Assembly (NCBI GenBank): GCA_007280825.1
Contig: QYQI01000107.1
Span: forward strand, 1 to 5,760
Length of the DNA stretch: 5,760 nucleotides
From: Ignavibacteriales bacterium
Lineage (GTDB): Bacteria; Bacteroidota; Ignavibacteria; Ignavibacteriales; Melioribacteraceae
Direction: 5' to 3'
The position numbers and the translations under genes are program-made. The notes under the pieces are model-generated. The model made no database searches, was not told the DNA's origin, and saw nothing but the letters and a program-made list of their open reading frames with translations. The number at the start of each line of letters is the position of its first letter. Position 1 is the stretch's first letter. This document shows, piece by piece, positions 1 to 5,760 of this stretch.

Positions 1-272
1 CCGAGATCTTCAATTAAATAAATATTGTTCTCTAAATCCTGAGAGTAAAATTTTGGAACATTCAGCTTCAAACTTAGAAATTGTTTTGTGAGATAAATAA
101 AAGCACGGTTTTCGCGTTTATCAGTATTATAAACACCTATTGCAGATTTACTATTAATTGTAATTCTAAAATATTTTCGTGATGAACCGGATTCCGGAAG
201 GGGAGAAAAAGATTTTACTTTCTCCCCGCTCCATTTCTTAAAAAGTTTTTCTAAATGATTTATTGATAGCAT
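1..272 (-). CDS. Aminoglycoside phosphotransferase-fold kinase (AmgK-like), N-terminal fragment
   Basis: The reading frame opens at an ATG at 272-270 and runs without a stop off the left edge, giving about 90 visible residues. What is seen: a small N-lobe with SGSSRKYFRI at residues 28-37 (the nucleotide-binding loop region), GVYN at 46-49 followed by ENRAF at 54-58, NVPKFY at 71-76, and YLIEDLG at 85-91, the hinge into the C-lobe. This order is typical of the choline/aminoglycoside phosphotransferase fold, especially the bacterial sugar-kinase branch that includes AmgK, the anomeric kinase of N-acetylmuramate and N-acetylglucosamine in cell-wall recycling. Some relatives in the Bacteroidota group carry a RapZ-like C-terminal domain; that part lies outside the window. 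The catalytic HxD and DxD motifs are also outside, so activity and substrate cannot be judged. A weak AGGA lies 11 bases before the ATG. The family call is fairly safe; cell-wall-sugar specificity is inference. Confidence 0.82.
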   Translation of the reverse strand, partial: MLSINHLEKLFKKWSGEKVKSFSPLPESGSSRKYFRITINSKSAIGVYNTDKRENRAFIYLTKQFLSLKLNVPKFYSQDLENNIYLIEDL

Positions 273-280
273 CTATTTTA

Positions 281-344
281 AGTTCCTGTATGTTTAAGTT
301 CCTGAGTTCCTGAGATTACATCTTAGTTACTCAGGCACTCAGTT
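281..344. repeat. Degenerate phased octamer array, 8 x 8 bases
   Basis: Read on the minus strand, the spacer divides into eight consecutive 8-base units from 344 to 281: aactgagt, gcctgagt, aactaaga, tgtaatct, caggaact, caggaact, taaacata, caggaact. The exact unit CAGGAACT occurs three times (305-312, 297-304, 281-288), all in the same 8-base phase. The units at 337-344, 329-336 and 321-328 share the CTGAGT/CTAAG core. The array fills 64 of the 79 bases between the peptidase stop and the kinase start. Its role is unknown. It could be a decayed microsatellite or part of a genome-wide intergenic repeat family. Nothing in it looks like coding sequence. Confidence 0.6.
302..342. repeat. Imperfect inverted repeat downstream of the peptidase gene
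   Basis: The arms 302-314 (ctgagttcctgag) and 330-342 (ctcaggcactcag) pair at 12 of 13 positions across a 15-base loop. The RNA from either strand could therefore form a 13-bp hairpin with one mismatch. It lies 10 bases after the peptidase stop codon, a position that suits an mRNA 3'-end stabiliser or a factor-dependent terminator. No T-tract follows on either strand, so it does not look like a standard intrinsic terminator. The dyad is built from units of the octamer array and may be a by-product of that repeat. Confidence 0.5.
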
Positions 345-351
345 GCTTTCA

Positions 352-1914
352 TTAAAATCTTGGACGTCGCTGTTGCACTGCATTCGGATCGAAATATTTT
401 CTCGGTAATTTTTCGTTGCGCATTGCAGCATTATAAACAAATGCCGCCATAATAGTTGCCGATTGAACCAGGTCAGCTCCGCTTGTATGATCGTAAACAT
501 CCATATTGGAGTGATGCGTTCTCGTATCATATTCTAATTGATCTTGTATGAATTGGAAACCGGGAAGACCTGCACCATCAAACGATTGGTGATCCGTTCC
601 TCCTGTATTTCTTAATGTAACAGTAGAAGCGCCAAGATCATTGAATGGTTTTAGCCACTCTTCAAAGATCGGCATTACTGCAAAATTACCTTGTGTGTAA
701 ATACCGCGAATTTTTCCTGAACCGTTATCATAATTAAAATAGGCAGCTAATTTATCGTAGTCCGGTTTCTTTTCTTTTTTCTCTGCGTCAAAAAAATGAT
801 TCTTAACATAATTACGCGAGCCGATCAGGCCTTCTTCTTCAGCATCCCATAAAGCAATTCTTATAGTTCTTCTTGGCTTAACATTAAGTGCTTTAAGAAT
901 ACGCACAGCTTCCATAGCAATTGCACTTCCGGAAGAGTTATCAGTTCCGCCGGTTCCCGAATGCCATGAATCAAAATGTCCGCCAAGCATTACTACTTCA
1001 TCTTTTAATTTTTTATCTGTACCGGGAATTTCTGCAATAACATTATAGCCGAGAGAATCAGTGTCAACAAAGTTAGCTTGAATTTCAAATTCTAAAGTTA
1101 CCGGAACATTTTTTTGTGCGATACGAACCATCCGATTATATTGTTCAGCCGAAACAACAACTGAAGGTAAAGGCATCTCCGAACCTTTTTTGTAAGATCC
1201 ACCGCTCTGTACAAAAATAGTTCCGTCTGTTCCTCTTGATGGTTCAAGTACAACTAATGCACCCTCATCTTTTAAAAACTTTGCAACTTTTTGTTGAAGT
1301 TCTCTCTGTGCACGAAGTGTTGCCATTTGAGCAGGATCAAAATTTCTACCGCCGCCTTCTTGAGCAAGTTGTAATTTTTTTAAATCTTCGTCATTATAAC
1401 GTTTTCCATCAGCATCCATTCCAAGAGTAATTGGTTGTTCTCCGCGTGAAAGAACAATCGCACCTTTTAATTTTCCTTTGAAGGCATCTAAATCTGCTTC
1501 AGCTTTTATATCCATAAGAACAGCATTTCCTTTTACAACTCCGTTTAAACCGGGAGTCCATGCTTTAGGATAAGCAATAAACGGCATGTATTGCGGTGAA
1601 GTCATAGCTGCATAGAATTTTTTTAATTCCCAACCTCTGCCAAGAGTTCCCCATGTTTCCATATTTGCATTTTCGAGTCCGTATTCTTTTAATTTACCAA
1701 CAACCCATTGGCCTGCTTGGTGGTATTGTGGAGATGCTGCAAGCCGAGGTCCATATATATCACAGAGATAGCTCATTAATTCCATTACTTTAGAATTTTG
1801 AAGTCCCTCTTGGCGAATACGCTGCATCATTTGGTAATCAATTTTTTCTTGAGACAAAATTTGAATTGAGAAGATAAAAGAGAAGATCACTAACAGTAAC
1901 TTTTTGCTTTTCAT
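352..1914 (-). CDS. Exported M28-family zinc metallopeptidase with PA-like insertion
   Basis: This 520-residue protein is predicted to remove amino acids from peptides outside the cytoplasmic membrane. Residues 1-21 form a signal peptide: KSKK, then a hydrophobic stretch at 6-20, with cleavage probably near residue 21 or 22. There is no lipobox cysteine and no obvious C-terminal sorting domain. Residues 120-275 carry a protease-associated-like insertion. The di-zinc M28 core follows, with all expected residues: H313 and D315 in GGHFDSW, bridging D325 in GTDNSSG, E359 (general base) and E360 (ligand) in DAEEEGLIGS, D396 in NYDNGSG and H442 in GGTDHQSF. This arrangement resembles carboxypeptidase Q-like members often annotated as M20/M25/M40 metallohydrolases. 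Whether it is an aminopeptidase or a dipeptidase is not decided by sequence. The start is supported by GGAG 5 bases upstream and by the signal peptide beginning there. It is probably transcribed separately from dinB, given the 123-base gap and putative terminator. Confidence 0.94.
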   Translation of the reverse strand: MKSKKLLLVIFSFIFSIQILSQEKIDYQMMQRIRQEGLQNSKVMELMSYLCDIYGPRLAASPQYHQAGQWVVGKLKEYGLENANMETWGTLGRGWELKKFYAAMTSPQYMPFIAYPKAWTPGLNGVVKGNAVLMDIKAEADLDAFKGKLKGAIVLSRGEQPITLGMDADGKRYNDEDLKKLQLAQEGGGRNFDPAQMATLRAQRELQQKVAKFLKDEGALVVLEPSRGTDGTIFVQSGGSYKKGSEMPLPSVVVSAEQYNRMVRIAQKNVPVTLEFEIQANFVDTDSLGYNVIAEIPGTDKKLKDEVVMLGGHFDSWHSGTGGTDNSSGSAIAMEAVRILKALNVKPRRTIRIALWDAEEEGLIGSRNYVKNHFFDAEKKEKKPDYDKLAAYFNYDNGSGKIRGIYTQGNFAVMPIFEEWLKPFNDLGASTVTLRNTGGTDHQSFDGAGLPGFQFIQDQLEYDTRTHHSNMDVYDHTSGADLVQSATIMAAFVYNAAMRNEKLPRKYFDPNAVQQRRPRF

Positions 1915-1919
1915 TATAA

Positions 1920-1924
1920 CTCCG
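1920..1924 (-). promoter_or_regulatory. Ribosome binding site of the M28 peptidase gene
   Basis: On the minus strand CGGAG lies 5 bases before the ATG at 1914. It is a good Shine-Dalgarno match at suitable spacing and fixes this start codon. Confidence 0.7.
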
Positions 1925-1939
1925 TACTGAATTGTTATG

Positions 1940-1974
1940 AAAAAATTTAATGAGAACCATAGATTCTCATAAAA
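1940..1974 (-). terminator. Putative weak intrinsic terminator after dinB
   Basis: On the minus strand the 7-bp stem ATGAGAA/TTCTCAT (1970-1964 and 1956-1950) closes a 7-base loop. Past one mismatch it extends by three more A-T pairs (1974-1972 with 1948-1946), and six T residues follow at once (1945-1940). It starts 64 bases after the dinB stop codon and ends 25 bases before the peptidase start. The shape fits an intrinsic terminator for the metH-dinB transcript, but the stem has only two G-C pairs, so efficiency is doubtful. If a peptidase promoter lies further upstream, the hairpin would instead sit in the peptidase leader and could modulate its expression. Confidence 0.42.
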
Positions 1975-2037
1975 GTTAAATTAGAGAATATGGAGATTAA
2001 TCACAGTTAAAAATTGTTAAATAAATCAGCGCTGGTT

Positions 2038-2511
2038 TCATTTTTGTGAAGCCATAAACTTTTCAATTTGTCTTCTATGTCTTAGAATATGAACGATAGC
2101 GTGTTCAAACATCATTTCAATATTGTATAAACCCCAACGTGTTTCTGTTTTAGTTGCTGAAATCTCTTCGCGAGTCATCTTTATATTTTCTTTTACAATT
2201 TCGGCAGTAAAGAAAATAAAATTTTCCAATTCATCTATTGCATGAACAACATTATAGATATGGTAATTATGATTTACAACCGGTCTTTTTAGAAAATCGC
2301 AAATTTGATCAGCATATCTATATCCTGCGCCTACCACATGCTTCATTATAGATTGGATAGATCGGCAGTTTTCATCTCTTGTGAGCGGATCAAAAACTTT
2401 AGTGAACTCTTCTTGAGAAATTGTGCTTAATAGATTTTTTAATTCGAGTGCAACACGTTCGTATTCATCCATCAATGCGCCAATTGCGCCTGGGCGGAAT
2501 ATTCTTTCCAT
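2038..2511 (-). CDS. DinB-family putative metal-binding protein
   Basis: This 157-residue cytoplasmic protein has the length and helical pattern of the DinB/YfiT-like four-helix-bundle superfamily. The diagnostic part is near the C-terminus, EHAIVHILRHRRQIEKF at residues 136-152. There H141 and H145 form the HxxxH pair of helix 4, and together with H58 in helix 2 (IMKHVVGAGYRYA) they could make the usual three-histidine metal site; H137 is a further candidate. The superfamily includes thiol-dependent transferases and isomerases (for example those using mycothiol or bacillithiol) and many proteins of unknown role, so no substrate is assigned. The ATG follows the metH TAA with no intervening base, and a GAGGA inside the last metH codons serves as its ribosome binding site. 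Co-expression with metH makes a role linked to thiol or one-carbon metabolism possible, but that is inference from position only. Confidence 0.88.
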   Translation of the reverse strand: MERIFRPGAIGALMDEYERVALELKNLLSTISQEEFTKVFDPLTRDENCRSIQSIMKHVVGAGYRYADQICDFLKRPVVNHNYHIYNVVHAIDELENFIFFTAEIVKENIKMTREEISATKTETRWGLYNIEMMFEHAIVHILRHRRQIEKFMASQK

Positions 2512-5500
2512 TTAATCAATTTCCTCATCATAATTTAAAATTGGCCTAAGCCATTTTTCTGCTTCTTTTAAACTTATTCCTTTACGTTTTCTATAATCTT
2601 CTACTTGATCTTTGCCGATCTTTCCAACTGTAAAATATTTAGAATCCGTATGAGCAAAGTATAAACCGCAGACAGATGCGGCAGGAAACATAGCTAAACT
2701 TTCGGTTAGTTTTATAGAAGTATTTTTTTCAACATTGAGCAATCTCCAAATTTTTAATTTCTCAGTATGGTCAGGTTGGGCAGGATAGCCTGGAGCCGGA
2801 CGAATTCCTAAATATTTTTCAGCGATAAGATCTTTATCAGATAATTTTTCATTTGCCGCATAACCCCAGAAATCCTTTCTAACTTTTTCATGAAGTAATT
2901 CTGTAAATGCTTCAGCAAGTCTATCTGCAACAGCTTTTGTCATAATAGAATTGTAATCGTCGTGATGTTTTTCAAATTGTTCTATAATTTTTTCAATTCC
3001 TATTCCTGTAGTAACAGCAAACATTCCTATGTAATCTTCAGAGCCATTTTCTTTAGGAGAAATGTAATCAGATAATGCAATATTCGGAATTCCGTTCGAC
3101 TTTATTGATTGCTGACGTATCGTATTTAATGTTTCAAGAATACCTGTCCGTGATTCATCAGTATAAATTTCGATATCATCATCTAAAGAGTTTGCGGCAA
3201 AAAGTCCGCAGACACCGTTTGCTGTTAAAAGTTTATTTTGAATTATATTATCCAGCAACTGATTTGCATCATCAAAAATTTTCTTTGCCTCTTTACCGTA
3301 ATTAGTGTTATCAAAAATCTCCGGATATTTTCCTTTTAATTCCCAAGTCATAAAGAATGGCGTCCAGTCAATATACTTACGGATTTCTTCCAGTGAATAA
3401 TTTTGCAAAACTTTTACACCGAGTTTATTCGGCTTTTTAATTCGGTAGTTTGACCAATCAATGTTGAGTTTATTCTTGCGAGCTTGTTCGATTGTTAAAA
3501 AATCTTTTTCAGATTGTTTCTTTGCATGTCCCAATTTCAGTTTACCGTATTCTTCTTTTATTCTTTTGGAAAACATTTCTTTGGTATCTTTATTTAAAAG
3601 ACTGCTTACAACGCCAACACTCTTCGATGCATCCAGCACATGCACTGTTATTCCGCTGAATGCGGGAGAAATTCTTACTGCCGTGTGTAATCTTGAAGTT
3701 GTTGCGCCTCCAATAAGAAGCGGCAGATTAATCTTCATCCGCTCCATCTCTTTGGCAATATGAACCATTTCATCAAGCGAAGGAGTTATTAATCCGCTTA
3801 TACCAATTACATCAACATTTTTCTCAATTGCGGCGGATAGGATTTTATCCGATGGAACCATTACTCCAAGATCAATGATATCATAATTATTGCATCCGAG
3901 AACAACTCCTACAATATTTTTACCGATATCGTGTACATCACCTTTCACAGTTGCTAAAAGTATAGTACCGTTCGAACGTTTCTCTCCGCTTCTCTCCGCT
4001 TCGATAAAAGGAGTTAGATAAGCAACAGCTTTTTTCATTACGCGTGCACTTTTAACAACTTGAGGTAAAAACATTTTTCCAGAACCGAACAAATCTCCAA
4101 CAACATTCATAGCCGTCATTAATGGACCTTCAATTACATCCAGCGGTTTGGGATATTTTTGTCTGGCTTCCTCAATATCTTGATCAATATATTCAACAGC
4201 ACCTTTTACGAGTGCGTGTTTCAATCTATCTTCTACTGAACCCTTTCTCCACTCATCCTCTTGCTTCTCGCTTTTTACTTCTTGCGATAAAGTGTTAGCA
4301 AACTCAACTAATCTTTCAGTCGCATCCGGTTTTCTATTCAACAAAACATCTTCAATGCGTTCCAGAAAGTCTTTCGGGATTTCTTCATAGACGGTAAGTT
4401 GTCCCGCATTCACAATTCCCATATCCATTCCTGCTTCTATGGCATGATAAAGAAAAGCCGAATGCATAGCTTCCCGGACAAGATCGTTTCCCCGGAATGA
4501 AAATGAAATATTGCTGACACCGCCGCTAACTTTTGCATGAGGTAAATTTTTCTTTATCCATCTGACTGCTTCAATATAGTTGAGAGCGTATTGATTGTGT
4601 CCTTCAATTCCCGTTGCGACAGCAAAGATATTTGGATCGAGAATAATATCTTGCGGAGGGAAACCAACTTCTTCAGTTAATATTTTATATGCGCGTTCGC
4701 AAATCGAAATTTTTCTTTCGAGTGTATCAGCTTGTCCTTGCTCATCGAATGCCATAACAACAACAGCTGCACCATAACGTAAAATTTTCCGTGCGTGTTC
4801 CTTAAAAATTTCTTCCCCTTCTTTCATGGAAATTGAATTAACAATTCCTTTGCCTTGCAAACACTTCAACCCGGCTTCAATCACGCTCCACTTTGAAGAA
4901 TCTAACATAATCGGAACTCGTGCTATATCCGGTTCAACAGCAAGAAGCTTTAAGAATTTTGTCATCGCTTCTTCGGAGTTGATCAATCCCTCATCCATAT
5001 TTATATCAAGGATTTGCGCACCGTTTTCAACTTGTTCTTTGGCTACTGATAAAGCGTCTTCGTATTTATTTTCTTTAATGAGCCGAGCAAATTTACGGGA
5101 ACCGGTTACATTGGTGCGTTCACCGATGTTTACAAAATTTGTATCAGGTCTAAGTGTAAGCGGTTCAAGTCCGCTTAACCTTAAATATTTTTTTACTTCA
5201 GGAATTTTTCTCGGAGGATATTTTTTTGTAATCTCTGCAAATGCTTTTATATGTTCCGGAGTTGTACCGCAGCATCCCCCAACGATATTCAAAAATCCTT
5301 CACGTGCATATTCTTCCAAAACTTTAAACATGGCTTCCGGTGATTCATCATAACCGCCGAACTCATTTGGTAAGCCGGCATTCGGATATAAGCTGATAAA
5401 AATATTTGCGATGCGGGATAATTCAGAAATGAAAGGACGCATTTGTTTCGGACCAAGAGAACAATTTAATCCAACACTTAATAAATTTTTTGTATGTGAT

Positions 5501-5760
5501 ATTGAATTCCAAAATGCTTCTGTATTTTGTCCGGATAATGTTCTTCCGCTTAAATCAATTATTGACCCGGAAACCATTAGTGGAATTTGATTGCCGGTTT
5601 CTTTACACAATTCCATAATTCCATAAAGAGCGGCTTTTGCATTCAATGTATCAATCATCGTTTCTACAAGCAAAACATCAACACCTCCGTCTATAAGTCC
5701 GCTTGCTTGTTCTATATAAGTCTTCTTCATTTTATCAAAAGTTACAGCTCTATACCCCGG
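2512..5760 (-). CDS. metH: Cobalamin-dependent methionine synthase, 5'-truncated by window edge
   Basis: Transfers methyl from 5-methyltetrahydrofolate through cobalamin to homocysteine, giving methionine and tetrahydrofolate (EC 2.1.1.13). The frame is open to the right edge: the 10 codons before the Met at 5730 encode conserved PGYRAVTFDK, so that Met is internal and about 147 residues are missing. Numbering from it, the order is: homocysteine domain to ~178 with zinc ligands C90, C153 and C154 (spaced as E. coli C247, C310, C311); folate domain ~190-455 (NIGERTNVTGSRKF at 201-214); cap ~495-580; cobalamin domain ~587-712 with D598, lower-ligand H600 in GDVHDIGKN and S651 in GLITPSLDEM; linker; AdoMet reactivation domain ~745-1065 with DWTPFFMTWEL at 788-798, E940 and RPAPGYPAQPDHTEK at 977-991. 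The C-terminus lies two residues from E. coli's by this numbering. No key residue is missing. It leads the dinB gene. Any B12 riboswitch would be outside the window. Confidence 0.98.
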   Translation of the reverse strand, partial: PGYRAVTFDKMKKTYIEQASGLIDGGVDVLLVETMIDTLNAKAALYGIMELCKETGNQIPLMVSGSIIDLSGRTLSGQNTEAFWNSISHTKNLLSVGLNCSLGPKQMRPFISELSRIANIFISLYPNAGLPNEFGGYDESPEAMFKVLEEYAREGFLNIVGGCCGTTPEHIKAFAEITKKYPPRKIPEVKKYLRLSGLEPLTLRPDTNFVNIGERTNVTGSRKFARLIKENKYEDALSVAKEQVENGAQILDINMDEGLINSEEAMTKFLKLLAVEPDIARVPIMLDSSKWSVIEAGLKCLQGKGIVNSISMKEGEEIFKEHARKILRYGAAVVVMAFDEQGQADTLERKISICERAYKILTEEVGFPPQDIILDPNIFAVATGIEGHNQYALNYIEAVRWIKKNLPHAKVSGGVSNISFSFRGNDLVREAMHSAFLYHAIEAGMDMGIVNAGQLTVYEEIPKDFLERIEDVLLNRKPDATERLVEFANTLSQEVKSEKQEDEWRKGSVEDRLKHALVKGAVEYIDQDIEEARQKYPKPLDVIEGPLMTAMNVVGDLFGSGKMFLPQVVKSARVMKKAVAYLTPFIEAERSGEKRSNGTILLATVKGDVHDIGKNIVGVVLGCNNYDIIDLGVMVPSDKILSAAIEKNVDVIGISGLITPSLDEMVHIAKEMERMKINLPLLIGGATTSRLHTAVRISPAFSGITVHVLDASKSVGVVSSLLNKDTKEMFSKRIKEEYGKLKLGHAKKQSEKDFLTIEQARKNKLNIDWSNYRIKKPNKLGVKVLQNYSLEEIRKYIDWTPFFMTWELKGKYPEIFDNTNYGKEAKKIFDDANQLLDNIIQNKLLTANGVCGLFAANSLDDDIEIYTDESRTGILETLNTIRQQSIKSNGIPNIALSDYISPKENGSEDYIGMFAVTTGIGIEKIIEQFEKHHDDYNSIMTKAVADRLAEAFTELLHEKVRKDFWGYAANEKLSDKDLIAEKYLGIRPAPGYPAQPDHTEKLKIWRLLNVEKNTSIKLTESLAMFPAASVCGLYFAHTDSKYFTVGKIGKDQVEDYRKRKGISLKEAEKWLRPILNYDEEID
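2522..2526 (-). promoter_or_regulatory. Ribosome binding site of dinB inside the metH 3' end
   Basis: On the minus strand GAGGA, within the Asp-Glu-Glu codons near the metH C-terminus, lies 10 bases before the dinB ATG. With TAA and ATG directly adjacent, ribosomes finishing metH can restart at dinB, which points to translational coupling. Confidence 0.6.
3981..4000. repeat. Perfect 10-base tandem duplication within metH
   Basis: The 10-mer tctctccgct occurs twice back to back (3981-3990 and 3991-4000). On the coding strand it spans residues 577-584, numbered from the Met at 5730, in the hydrophilic linker between the cap and the cobalamin domain. Because 10 is not a multiple of 3, the two copies are read in different frames, yet the surrounding frame is intact. 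The segment lies where MetH proteins vary in length. Confidence 0.75.

Noticed and set aside
302..342. Intrinsic terminator for the peptidase gene
   Set aside because: The stem is good, but neither strand has a T-tract after it, so it is listed only as an inverted repeat.
339..530. Open frame of 63 codons on the minus strand
   Set aside because: It overlaps the peptidase C-terminus in another frame, and that region clearly encodes the conserved end of the peptidase.
1915..2037. Promoter for the peptidase gene
   Set aside because: The spacer is so A/T-rich that many partial -10-like or TAnnTTTG-like strings occur, and none stands out with a convincing partner element.
3461..3763. Open frame of 100 codons on the plus strand
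   Set aside because: It is antisense to the metH cobalamin domain and linker and shows no family motif; the stop-free stretch follows from metH codon use.
4826..5353. Open frame of 175 codons on the plus strand
   Set aside because: It lies wholly antisense to the homocysteine and folate domains of metH. Its translation shows no recognisable domain, so it is a shadow of the conserved gene.
5728..5730. Met codon at 5730-5728 as the start of metH
   Set aside because: The same frame stays open to the window edge and encodes conserved MetH residues (PGYRAVTFDK) before this Met, so it is internal and the gene is cut by the edge.
5700..5760. Cobalamin or SAM riboswitch controlling metH
   Set aside because: The right edge is still inside metH coding sequence, so the leader is not in this window.

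Overview
This is an AT-rich window with four genes, all on the minus strand, so transcription runs from high to low coordinates. Codon use and base composition look uniform. The genes are an exported M28 metallopeptidase with a PA-like insertion, a full-type cobalamin-dependent methionine synthase, a DinB-family protein and an AmgK-like small-molecule kinase. Together with the AT-rich coding style they suggest a Gram-negative bacterium of the Bacteroidota/Ignavibacteriota (FCB) group. That placement is inference from gene style; no marker gene is present to prove it.

Layout in order of transcription. (1) 5760-2512: metH, missing about 147 N-terminal residues at the window edge but otherwise complete through all its modules. 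(2) 2511-2038: a DinB-family four-helix-bundle protein whose ATG directly follows the metH stop codon, so the two are almost certainly co-transcribed and translationally coupled. (3) 2037-1915: a 123-base spacer with a weak hairpin plus T-tract that may end the metH-dinB transcript, then a good ribosome binding site for the next gene. (4) 1914-352: a secreted or periplasmic M28-family zinc aminopeptidase/carboxypeptidase with a signal peptide and all expected metal ligands. (5) 351-273: a 79-base spacer, most of it an in-phase degenerate 8-base repeat array (281-344) containing an imperfect dyad. (6) 272-1: the N-terminal lobe of an aminoglycoside-phosphotransferase-fold kinase, cut by the left edge.

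Functionally, MetH makes methionine and regenerates tetrahydrofolate in the cytoplasm. The DinB protein probably binds a metal and may act on a thiol or small molecule, but its substrate cannot be read from sequence. The peptidase acts outside the cytoplasmic membrane, and the kinase fragment belongs to a family that includes the cell-wall-sugar kinase AmgK. No gap of more than 300 bases lacks a gene. I see no RNA gene, mobile element, CRISPR array or phage gene, and no convincing undescribed system. The least ordinary sequence is the phased octamer array between the peptidase and the kinase.
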